Position numbers and translations under genes: made by a program
Part shown: positions 1 through 7,345 of the stretch, piece by piece
Position numbering within the stretch: position 1 is the first letter of the stretch
How the letters are laid out: the number at the start of each line of letters is the position of its first letter
NCBI GenBank assembly: GCA_023424865.1
Contig: JAFADM010000389.1
Span: forward strand, 1-9,452
Reading direction: 5' to 3'
Source of the DNA: Bacillota bacterium
Lineage (GTDB): Bacteria > Bacillota_A > Clostridia > DSM-8532
Length of the DNA: 9,452 nt
The notes under the pieces: model-generated
The model's database searches: none
What the model saw: the letters and a program-made list of their open reading frames with translations, nothing else
What the model was told of the DNA's origin: nothing

Positions 1-1038
1 AATACCGGGCATAAGCTCCTCAATGGGCTGCGCCTGATTAAAAGCAATGCCGCAGCGAATTTCATCTTCTCCGTTAACCACATAAAAGCGTTTGGCACCC
101 TGGGCGATATCCGGGTACTGTCTAACCAGAAAGTCCATTAACCGCTGTGCCGCACTCTCCTCTGTTTTCGCGCTTGCCCCAATAAAGTGCATGTCCTGGC
201 ATGAACAAAGCTCAAGGGTATCCAGGCCATTGCGCTTTTTAACAGGCAGAAAAAGCGCAAGCTTGCGGATTGCTCCTTTTTTATGCAGATATTCCTCGAA
301 ATAGGGTGTGTCTCCAGGTTGAAACAGGCTGCCTCTAAGCCAGTCATTGTAAAGATAATCCCAGGCCCGTCGAATTTCAGGCTCACTGTTGGTCACAAGC
401 AGTCTGACACAGGTTTCAATTCTTTCCGGAACAGGCTGTTTAATTGTAAAACCGCTGTCTGTAGGGAAAGTCTTATCAAAAGGTCCATCCTCAATAAAAA
501 GATGGTAAACAAAACCCCCATCCTCCTTTTTGCCGTTTCGGCCGAATAGGCGGCCGGTATAGCCGGGAAGGGCTCTGAACAAGCTTCTGACTGCATGGTC
601 TTCAATTCCTTCGGAACTGCCGCGGGAAAAGACAAGATGGCTCACGGACGGAATTTTCTCGGACTGCACCGATATATGAAAGGGTGCGTCGGCACTGTAC
701 CTGGCAAAGAAAAAATGCTGATCCCCTCTTTTATATTCAAGGGGAGTCATTCCGATAGAGGCCCTGACTTTTTTGCACAGTGCCTGCTGGGAGCCGTAGC
801 CGTATTCCGCTGCAACCTCTGCCAGAGACATGCGGGAGGCGCGGATGCAGCACAGCGCTTCGGACAGCCTGCGTTTACGTATGTATTCTTTAATGGGATG
901 TCCCGTGGTACTGTAAAAATCCCGGTAGAGCTGCATGGGAGAAACATAGAAGGCACGGGACAGGGTGTTGACGTCCAGGTCATCGGAAAGATGCGCCTCC
1001 ACATAGGCAAGCGCTTGGGAAATATAGCTTAAATCCAT
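1..1038 (-). CDS. AraC-family transcriptional regulator with GyrI-like domain(s), 3' end cut by window
   Basis: The frame is open for 346 codons from ATG at 1038 and runs off position 1, so the C-terminus is missing. Residues about 5-103 form a complete double helix-turn-helix AraC DNA-binding domain: first HTH near 22-45, second near 70-93, ending in the family signature GMTPLEYKRG (96-105). Residues about 118-255 resemble the GyrI-like (Rob/BmrR-type) small-molecule binding fold, with the typical IRRAWDYLYNDWL stretch near 222-234. A further segment from about 272 on (ELCSCQDMHFIGASAKTEES) looks like a second, partial GyrI-like module. Family members usually sense a small ligand and activate nearby genes. 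The ligand is unknown here. No ATG, GTG or TTG lies upstream in this frame before a stop near 1152, which fixes the start. The Shine-Dalgarno is weak (GGAACGG, about 9 nt before the ATG). It lies 82 bp after the YesN-like gene on the same strand and may be co-transcribed with it. Confidence 0.85.
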   Translation of the reverse strand, partial: MDLSYISQALAYVEAHLSDDLDVNTLSRAFYVSPMQLYRDFYSTTGHPIKEYIRKRRLSEALCCIRASRMSLAEVAAEYGYGSQQALCKKVRASIGMTPLEYKRGDQHFFFARYSADAPFHISVQSEKIPSVSHLVFSRGSSEGIEDHAVRSLFRALPGYTGRLFGRNGKKEDGGFVYHLFIEDGPFDKTFPTDSGFTIKQPVPERIETCVRLLVTNSEPEIRRAWDYLYNDWLRGSLFQPGDTPYFEEYLHKKGAIRKLALFLPVKKRNGLDTLELCSCQDMHFIGASAKTEESAAQRLMDFLVRQYPDIAQGAKRFYVVNGEDEIRCGIAFNQAQPIEELMPGI

Positions 1039-1056
1039 AGGTGTTACCGTTCCGTT

Positions 1057-1098
1057 CCAGGCGGTCTGGCCCTGCCGGAATGGGGTAGCTCCGCCTGG
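1057..1098 (-). other. Intergenic inverted repeat (hairpin) before the AraC gene
   Basis: CCAGGCGG at 1057-1064 is exactly complementary to CCGCCTGG at 1091-1098. The 26-nt loop between them can form a small inner CCC/GGG stem. In minus-strand RNA the hairpin sits 18 nt before the AraC start codon and 22 nt after the YesN-like stop. No T-tract follows, so it is not a standard intrinsic terminator. It could be an mRNA-stability or attenuation element between the two regulator genes. Confidence 0.45.
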
Positions 1099-1120
1099 GA
1101 AGCTTAAGCAGGGGAGGCTT

Positions 1121-2542
1121 TTAAACCCCTCGTTCCTTTCGTATGCGGTTTAAAAATTCCAGAAAGGTTTCACCGGCTTCCTGATAAAACAGTGTTCCGA
1201 AATGGTAAGGTGTCATAGTGACGTTCTTCGCCACCGTGTAAAGCGATATATGGGGCTCATGGCCGTGCTTTATGATGTAATCCTTGGCAGTAGCAATGAT
1301 TCTTCCGTATTTCCGGCTGTCACTGGCATTTCGAAAATCCAGAGTCCGGCCCAGAATTTCCGTGGCAAATTCCGCAAATTTCTCCTTGGAGCAGGCCAGC
1401 TCAAAAAGTCTGGCGGAATCCTCCAATTCCGGAATAATCACATGATAATCTCCGCCAAGCTCGGAAATAAGTCGGGCGCAGGTCAGAAGCACGTCGGTAA
1501 GAAGGTAATACCCCATAAGAGCACTCTGAAAATCGCTTTTCTTGAATTTTTCAGTCCAGGACCCCAAAATGTCGGGGATATCCTCCTTACAGGCATAACG
1601 GAGCCGGTCGCCTACAGGGGTGTCTCCGGGCTGCATACGGCTGCCGCAAATTTCTCCGTCCTCAATGTCCGTAGCCCCGATGATTTGGCCCCTTCGGGCC
1701 AGCCCTACAAAACGGTGAACCTTAAGGGCTTCGGTATAAGAGGCGGGCAGTGCCTCAATGGTATCCACCGCAAGGCCGATGCCGATGGTAATGACCGCGT
1801 GGGTGGTTCGCTCAAGAGCGTACTTCAGGTTCTGGGAAAGGGCATAGGCCTTCTCATAGATGTCCTCACCCTCAGAGTCCTTCAAAAGAAGAACAAGCCT
1901 GTCAAAGCTTCTGAAAAACCACAGAACGTCGGTGCGCTCCTTTAAAAGCGCATTGACATAATTGCGTATGGTGAGAATATGCTGGTATTCGGAAACCTCA
2001 AACTCTATTTTTGCTTCCGCAGCAAGGTAGTGCTCCGCCTTAAGGTTCATGCCGGTCATGGCGGCTCTGTCCAGTGCGGAGGCGGAGTCAATTCCGCCGA
2101 GAATGAGCTCTTCAAGAAATTTTTCAGCAGCAATAACACCTGCCGTTTTCATGTGAAACGGATAGAAGTCCGGATCCTGTGCCCTTTTCTGCATTCCTGC
2201 AAAACGTTCTTCGGCAATGTCCAGGGCCAGCTCGAACTTATATGAAACGGTTTCCAAAAGGGCGTAATCCTCATCGTTGCGTTTTGGACCGTCATTTATA
2301 AGAATACCCAAAAGCCAGGGCATGTTCCATTTTAAGCACTTGAAAAGCTCTGCTTCTCTAAAACCGGCGACTCCCGATTTCATAACGAGAAGGTCAGGCT
2401 TCAGCTCCTGAATCATTGGAAGGGCGAGTTCCGCTTCGGCTGTTTCACCGCACATGCAGTACCGGGGCCCCGCCTTGGCTAGGGCGGCATGGATATTTTC
2501 ACGTTCGGAAATATCCTTCTCTAGTAGAAATACCTTTAACAT
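1121..2542 (-). CDS. YesN-like AraC regulator with degenerate receiver and truncated DNA-binding domain
   Basis: This 473-residue protein has the layout of YesN-type response regulators. Residues 1-115 are a receiver-like domain, about 170-310 a middle region of the YesN/CdaR GGDEF-like kind (ITIGIGLAVDTIEALPASYTEALK), and about 410-473 an AraC HTH region. Two things are odd. In the receiver, the acidic pocket reads EKD instead of DDE, and the phospho-acceptor position after PDLLVM is Lys55, so normal Asp phosphorylation looks impossible. The C-terminus stops at FLNRIRKERGV, right after the first HTH (about 432-455), so the second HTH and its GxTPxxYR motif are absent. Neither other frame downstream restores it. 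It could be a decaying regulator, a single-HTH binder or a modulator of the AraC protein encoded just downstream. An in-frame TAA four codons upstream (2551-2549) fixes the ATG; AGGAG ends 13 nt before it. Gene identity is firm, function is not. Confidence 0.85.
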   Translation of the reverse strand: MLKVFLLEKDISERENIHAALAKAGPRYCMCGETAEAELALPMIQELKPDLLVMKSGVAGFREAELFKCLKWNMPWLLGILINDGPKRNDEDYALLETVSYKFELALDIAEERFAGMQKRAQDPDFYPFHMKTAGVIAAEKFLEELILGGIDSASALDRAAMTGMNLKAEHYLAAEAKIEFEVSEYQHILTIRNYVNALLKERTDVLWFFRSFDRLVLLLKDSEGEDIYEKAYALSQNLKYALERTTHAVITIGIGLAVDTIEALPASYTEALKVHRFVGLARRGQIIGATDIEDGEICGSRMQPGDTPVGDRLRYACKEDIPDILGSWTEKFKKSDFQSALMGYYLLTDVLLTCARLISELGGDYHVIIPELEDSARLFELACSKEKFAEFATEILGRTLDFRNASDSRKYGRIIATAKDYIIKHGHEPHISLYTVAKNVTMTPYHFGTLFYQEAGETFLEFLNRIRKERGV

Positions 2543-2554
2543 GGGACTTTACAC

Positions 2555-2573
2555 TCTCCTGTAAACCGGGAGA
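2555..2573 (-). promoter_or_regulatory. Hairpin overlapping the ribosome binding site of the YesN-like gene
   Basis: TCTCC pairs with GGAGA across a 9-nt loop. In minus-strand mRNA the 3' arm contains the AGGAGA that serves as Shine-Dalgarno for the ATG at 2542, so the hairpin would mask it. On the plus strand the same repeat is followed by TTTTTT (2574-2579 includes the run) and looks like a weak intrinsic terminator facing purA. The stem is only 5 bp. Confidence 0.3.
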
Positions 2574-2616
2574 TTTTTTGCCTCCTACAGCTCTTTTAAA
2601 AGCCAATTGTACTATC

Positions 2617-2646
2617 TATATAAAACTATTGACGGGTTTTTGTAAA
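2617..2646 (-). promoter_or_regulatory. Possible promoter for the YesN-like gene
   Basis: On the minus strand TTTACA (2646-2641) is followed after 18 nt by TATATA (2622-2617). This would give a leader of roughly 70 nt containing an unused AGGAGG (2586-2581) and the RBS hairpin. The -10 match is only 4 of 6 in an AT-rich stretch, so the call is weak. Confidence 0.3.
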
Positions 2647-2696
2647 GTAGAAAATTCGGACCATTTATTATGCAATTTATACGAAATGAGGTAAGA

Positions 2697-2708
2697 GGTC
2701 AGCTGACC
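2697..2708. promoter_or_regulatory. Perfect 12-bp palindrome, candidate operator
   Basis: GGTCAGCTGACC reads identically on both strands. It lies in the 385-bp region between the divergent YesN-like gene and purA, about 95 bp upstream of the purA -35 box and about 50 bp upstream of the putative YesN-like promoter. A symmetric site of this length between divergent genes suits a dimeric regulator, but no second copy was seen in the window. Confidence 0.35.
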
Positions 2709-2802
2709 ATAAGAACTGTGAGATTTTACCCTTAAGCATCCTGTTATCGCTCCAGCGCTCAATTAAGCCAAATGATGAATCAAAAGGCCTAAAACAAATG
2801 CG

Positions 2803-4208
<1,406 letters not shown>

Positions 4209-4219
4209 TAAAAATCCAT

Positions 4220-4310
4220 TCGGAACAGGGTAAGCACAGGCTCCCAGTTTGTAGGTTCATGCCCTGTTCCGATTAAAACCGAATAGCTAAAAACCGGATA
4301 TTCTGTTCCC
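4220..4310 (+). promoter_or_regulatory. Structured intergenic element with two possible pairings
   Basis: TCGGAACAGGG (4220-4230) is exactly complementary to CCCTGTTCCGA (4262-4272), an 11-bp stem with a 31-nt loop. Its 5' arm also has other partners downstream: CTGTTCC again at 4303-4309, and CCGAAT at 4279-4284 for ATTCGG at 4218-4223. No T-run follows, so it is not a classic terminator. It lies after purA and 53 nt or more before the dehydrogenase start, and may be a 3'-end structure of purA mRNA or a leader switch for the downstream gene. Confidence 0.45.
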
Positions 4311-4335
4311 AGATCTCCCGTAAGCGGACTATAAA
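4306..4335 (+). promoter_or_regulatory. Weak candidate promoter for the dehydrogenase gene
   Basis: TTCCCA (4306-4311) and TATAAA (4330-4335) are 18 bp apart. Transcription would start near 4342, about 20 nt before the TTG start. The -35 matches consensus at 4 of 6 positions. Read-through from purA is an equally good explanation of expression. Confidence 0.25.
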
Positions 4336-4362
4336 GGCCAATGGGTCAAGAGGTGAAGTGAA

Positions 4363-5391
4363 TTGGATATACTCATAACCACACAGGAAGGACCCCTTCG
4401 GGATATTTACTTCCCGGAAGAGGTTTTGGAGAGATTAAGGCCTCTGGGCAATCTCCGTTTCAATGATACGGGAAGCCCCTTTACACCCGGTGAGCTGGCA
4501 GAGGGCCTGAAGGGGGCACAGGTATGCATAACCCACTGGGGCTGTCCTTCTTTTACACCTGAGGTGCTGGCTCACGCCGAGAAGCTAAAGCTCATTGCAC
4601 ATGCGGCGGGAAGCGTAGGCTCCCTGGTTAATGCCCAGGTTTATGAAAAAGGCATTAAGGTGTCCAGCGCCAATCCCATTATGGCCCGTTTCGTGGCCGA
4701 AGGCGTTCTGGCCTACTTTCTGGCAGGCTTGAGGCTCATACCTCAATTTGACAGCGCCATGCGAAAAGGCCTGTGGATTGATCACACTACGGACGACCGT
4801 ACCCTTTTCGGGTGCCGCCTGGGGCTTGTGGGCCTGGGGACGGTGGGAAGATACCTGTTGGATCTTTTAAAGCCCTTTGATGTAAAAATAAAGCTCTATG
4901 ACCCTTACCTTAAGCCGGGGTCCTTAAGTCAGTATCCTTTTGTGGAGCTGGACAGCCTGGAAAACGTCTTAGCCTTCGGAGACATTGTTTCCGTTCACGC
5001 CTCCCTGACACCGGAAACCTACCGGCTGGTGGACGGGGCAAAGCTGGATCTTATCCGTGAGGGTGCCCTTTTTGTCAACACCTCCCGGGGAAGAGTCATC
5101 GATGAGGCCGCTCTGGCCGAAAGGCTTAAAGCACGCAGACTGAGTGCCGTCCTGGACGTTTACGAACAGGAGCCCCTGGAATCGGACAGTCCCCTTAGGG
5201 AGCTGGACAATGTCATTCTCATGCCCCACAGGGCGGCAGGGCCTTCAAGACATCAAATGACCCACGCCATGGTGGATGAGATCGAGAGGCTTGCCTCCGG
5301 ACAACCCCTGGCTTATGAAATCGGTTATGAACAGTTTCAGCGTATGACACAAAATGATCTTAAAATGGATGCCATTAAAAAACGGAGCTGA
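4363..5391 (+). CDS. D-isomer specific 2-hydroxyacid dehydrogenase, NAD-dependent
   Basis: A cytoplasmic oxidoreductase of the phosphoglycerate/D-lactate dehydrogenase family, which interconverts 2-oxoacids and D-2-hydroxyacids with NAD(H). The 342 residues show the split substrate-binding domain (1-105 and about 295-325) around the Rossmann domain. GLGTVG (157-162) is the dinucleotide-binding loop. The catalytic triad is conserved: Arg242 in NTSRGR, Glu270 in YEQEP and His289 in MPHRAAG. The segment THWGCPSFTPEVLAHAEKLKLIAHAAGSV recalls the putative PGDH-like subgroup 2-Hacid_dh_8 (from memory), whose substrate is not settled. It is not in a serine operon, so I would not call it serA. The start is TTG at 4363: an in-frame TGA at 4354 excludes anything earlier, the next Met is far inside the fold, and AGAGGTG (4349-4355) lies 7 nt upstream. 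The glycosylase gene follows after 48 bp. Confidence 0.93.
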   Translation: MDILITTQEGPLRDIYFPEEVLERLRPLGNLRFNDTGSPFTPGELAEGLKGAQVCITHWGCPSFTPEVLAHAEKLKLIAHAAGSVGSLVNAQVYEKGIKVSSANPIMARFVAEGVLAYFLAGLRLIPQFDSAMRKGLWIDHTTDDRTLFGCRLGLVGLGTVGRYLLDLLKPFDVKIKLYDPYLKPGSLSQYPFVELDSLENVLAFGDIVSVHASLTPETYRLVDGAKLDLIREGALFVNTSRGRVIDEAALAERLKARRLSAVLDVYEQEPLESDSPLRELDNVILMPHRAAGPSRHQMTHAMVDEIERLASGQPLAYEIGYEQFQRMTQNDLKMDAIKKRS

Positions 5392-5439
5392 GGGCAAGGA
5401 TAAAAGCCTCAAGGCTCCGCCGGAGAAATACATATTAGT

Positions 5440-6018
5440 ATGAACGAGGACTGGAACAGCTTTGCCAAAGCCCTGGATGCCTGCAAGAAATGCGGCCTGG
5501 GGGAAACACGGCTTAATGTGGTGGCGGGCAGGGGTACTTCCCTGGACGCTCCGCTGATGTTTATCGGAGAAGGCCCTGGCGAACAGGAGGATATCAAGGG
5601 GGAGGCCTTTGTTGGAAAGGCCGGGAAACTGCTGGATCTTCTTCTGGAAGCTCAGGGCTTTCAGCTTCATCAGTATTACATTGCCAATATTGTAAAATGC
5701 AGGCCGCCCGACAATCGGGTTCCTACCGATTCGGAGGCTCAGGCCTGCCTGCCCTGGCTCAGGTTTCAGGTAAAGCATATAAGGCCTGCCATCGTTGTCT
5801 GCCTGGGCTCCACAGCCGCCAGATACATTGTGGACAAGGACATTAAAATTACCAGGTCCAGAGGTATCTGGATAGAAAAGCCCGGCTTCTTTTCCGTTCT
5901 GCCAACCTATCATCCCTCCGCCGTATTGAGGGATCCCGCCAAGCGCAAGGATTTTTTTACGGATATACGGAAGGTAAGGGATAAGCTTATTGAAATGGAG
6001 CTCTGGGAAGGCGCCTGA
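5440..6018 (+). CDS. Family 4 (type 4) uracil-DNA glycosylase, [4Fe-4S]
   Basis: This enzyme removes uracil from DNA to start base excision repair. The 192-residue length is normal for family 4 (thermostable/UdgA type). Four cysteines placed as in the family's iron-sulfur ligands are visible: Cys15 and Cys18 (CKKC), Cys87 (NIVKCRPP) and Cys103 (ACLPW). The active-site motif GEGPGEQED (43-51), followed by FVGKAGKLLD, and the second motif YHPSAVLR (157-164, His158) are intact. The gene follows the dehydrogenase by 48 bp, probably in one transcript. A short AGCC-TCAA-GGCT hairpin (5405-5416 region) sits in that gap. The start is not fully secure: GGAG at 5422-5425 is 14 nt from the ATG, which is long. 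An in-frame ATT at 5434 would have ideal spacing but ATT starts are rare, so ATG is preferred. Confidence 0.94.
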   Translation: MNEDWNSFAKALDACKKCGLGETRLNVVAGRGTSLDAPLMFIGEGPGEQEDIKGEAFVGKAGKLLDLLLEAQGFQLHQYYIANIVKCRPPDNRVPTDSEAQACLPWLRFQVKHIRPAIVVCLGSTAARYIVDKDIKITRSRGIWIEKPGFFSVLPTYHPSAVLRDPAKRKDFFTDIRKVRDKLIEMELWEGA

Positions 6019-6048
6019 ACAGAAGTTAGGGCCTTGCTTTCACGGGGG

Positions 6049-6168
6049 ATTGTACACCTGCATATCATGTAAGACGAAGCTTCGCCTTACCAGGGGGGAG
6101 ACAAGATAGCTCTTTCCTGGGAGAAATAATGGGGAGCCTTTTTTCTCCCCGACAGGAAGGTGTACAAT
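6049..6168 (+). promoter_or_regulatory. Candidate structured RNA leader: closing helix around three hairpins, masks the RBS
   Basis: Four helices can be drawn by eye. P1 pairs ATTGTACACCT (6049-6059) with AGGTGTACAAT (6158-6168), 11 exact pairs. P2 is 6069-6077 with 6082-6090, loop AGCT, one A-C mismatch. P3 is 6090-6100 with 6110-6120, 11 pairs including three consecutive G-U pairs, loop 6101-6109; it shares C6090 with P2. P4 pairs GGGGAG (6131-6136) with CTCCCC (6145-6150) across a T-rich 8-nt loop. The 3' strand of P1 includes the end of the Shine-Dalgarno AGGAAGG (6154-6160) and the AT of the start codon, so closed P1 would block translation. It resembles no riboswitch class I recall. A short palindromic mobile repeat is the alternative, but no target duplication is visible. 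Confidence 0.55.
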
Positions 6169-7330
6169 GATTTATCTGGATAACGCGGCCACTTCCTGGC
6201 CAAAACCGGACTCTGTGTATGATGCAACCTGGAAATTTATGAAAGAGAGCTGCGCCAATCCGGGGAGATCCTCCCATGAAATGGCAAGGGCCTCCGCATC
6301 CTGCGTTCTCAAAACCCGGGAGCTTGCAGCAAAGCTTTTTAATATTGACAATCCTCTGGATATCGGATTTACCTCCAATGCCACTCATGCTCTCAACATT
6401 GCCATTCAGGGCGTCCTCAAGAAGGGCGATCACGTCGTAACCACCGCCATGGAGCATAACTCCGTGCTTCGGCCCCTTTATCATCTGAATCAAACCCGGG
6501 GCATCACTTACACCGTGGTGCAGCCAAGAGATAAAATAGGAACCATAAACGCGGCGGATGTGGCCAAAAGCATACGGTCCAATACCCGCCTTATTATCTG
6601 TACGGCGTCCTCCAACGTTACGGGAACCCTTTTGCCTTATAACGAAATTGGACAGCTGGCCTATAAGAAAGGTATCTATTTTCTTCTTGATGCCTCCCAG
6701 GGAGCAGGCGAGCTTGACATTGACGTTAAAGAAAACGGCATTGCACTTCTGGCTTTTCCAGGACATAAAGGGCTTATGGGGCCTCAGGGAACAGGCGGAC
6801 TGTACGTGGGAAGCGATGTTCGTATTAAGCCCGTATTTTTCGGAGGAACCGGAAGCCGGTCCTTTGAAACCATTCACCCCTCCTTTATGCCCGACATGGT
6901 GGAAGCCGGTACTGTGAATACACCTGGCCTGGCAGGCCTTGGAGCGGGTCTGGAATGGATTTTTGATACCGGGATGGATAAGATAAGAGAAAAAAGAGAA
7001 AGCCTTGTCAGACAGCTTTATGAGCTTTTAAAGCCCTATCCTGAAATTGAACTTTATTCCAGAGGGGATGACGGAAGCAATTGCGGCGCTCTGGCCTTTC
7101 AAATCGAGGGTATGGATTCATCGGATATTGCAAATCTTTTAGACGCCAATTATAAAATCGCAGTACGGCCGGGCTTTCATTGCGCTCCCCTTGCCCACAA
7201 GGCACTGGGAACAGAAAAAACCGGACTGGTAAGGGTTAGCCCGGGCTACTACAATACGCCCAAGGAGATAGAAGCGACGGCTAAAGCCATATTGGAAATT
7301 GCCTCACAGAAGGGTACGGATGGGGAATAG
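6167..7330 (+). CDS. Cysteine desulfurase family protein (class V aminotransferase, EF2568 type)
   Basis: A PLP-dependent enzyme of the NifS/SufS/Csd fold, predicted to take sulfur (or selenium) from cysteine (or selenocysteine) and pass it on as persulfide. The 387 residues carry LDNAATSWPKP at the N-terminus, His97 in MEHNS stacking over PLP, Asp175 and Gln178 in LLDASQ, the Schiff-base Lys201 in FPGHKGLMGPQG, and catalytic Cys339 in VRPGFHCAPLAH, with Arg356 in VRVSPG for the substrate carboxylate. MIYLDNAATSWPKP and RPGFHCAPLAHK are typical of the group modelled as TIGR01977 (from memory), distinct from housekeeping IscS and SufS. No iscU, sufU or suf genes adjoin, so its sulfur acceptor is unknown. 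The neighbouring glycosylase is an Fe-S protein, a suggestive link only. ATG 6167 follows AGGAAGG by 6 nt and overlaps the 3' strand of the structured leader. Confidence 0.93.
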   Translation: MIYLDNAATSWPKPDSVYDATWKFMKESCANPGRSSHEMARASASCVLKTRELAAKLFNIDNPLDIGFTSNATHALNIAIQGVLKKGDHVVTTAMEHNSVLRPLYHLNQTRGITYTVVQPRDKIGTINAADVAKSIRSNTRLIICTASSNVTGTLLPYNEIGQLAYKKGIYFLLDASQGAGELDIDVKENGIALLAFPGHKGLMGPQGTGGLYVGSDVRIKPVFFGGTGSRSFETIHPSFMPDMVEAGTVNTPGLAGLGAGLEWIFDTGMDKIREKRESLVRQLYELLKPYPEIELYSRGDDGSNCGALAFQIEGMDSSDIANLLDANYKIAVRPGFHCAPLAHKALGTEKTGLVRVSPGYYNTPKEIEATAKAILEIASQKGTDGE

Positions 7331-7345
7331 AATGAAGGCACCGGA

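Noticed and set aside
595..1032. 145-codon plus-strand frame
   Set aside because: It is the antisense image of the AraC gene, whose HTH domain reads cleanly on the minus strand.
1121..1150. Sequencing frameshift as the cause of the truncated YesN-like C-terminus
   Set aside because: Both other frames past the stop were translated: one ends within a few codons and the other gives no second HTH, so a one- or two-base error does not restore the domain.
1202..1945. 247-codon open frame on the plus strand opposite the YesN-like gene
   Set aside because: It is fully antisense to a recognisable regulator and has no motif or convincing ribosome binding site.
2629..2657. TTGACG as a plus-strand -35 box
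   Set aside because: At 17 bp spacing the -10 would be AAATTC, a poor match; the TTGCAA/TATAAT pair at 2803-2831 is far better and closer to purA.
4220..4290. Intrinsic terminator after purA
   Set aside because: The stem is long, but the loop is 31 nt and the bases after it are ATTAAAACC rather than a T-run.
5245..5913. 222-codon minus-strand frame spanning the dehydrogenase end and the glycosylase
   Set aside because: It overlaps two well-supported genes on the other strand and shows no domain.
6065..6877. 270-codon open frame on the minus strand opposite the cysteine desulfurase
   Set aside because: It lies antisense to a gene with all catalytic motifs intact, its translation has no recognisable domain, and its composition follows from the codons of the sense gene.
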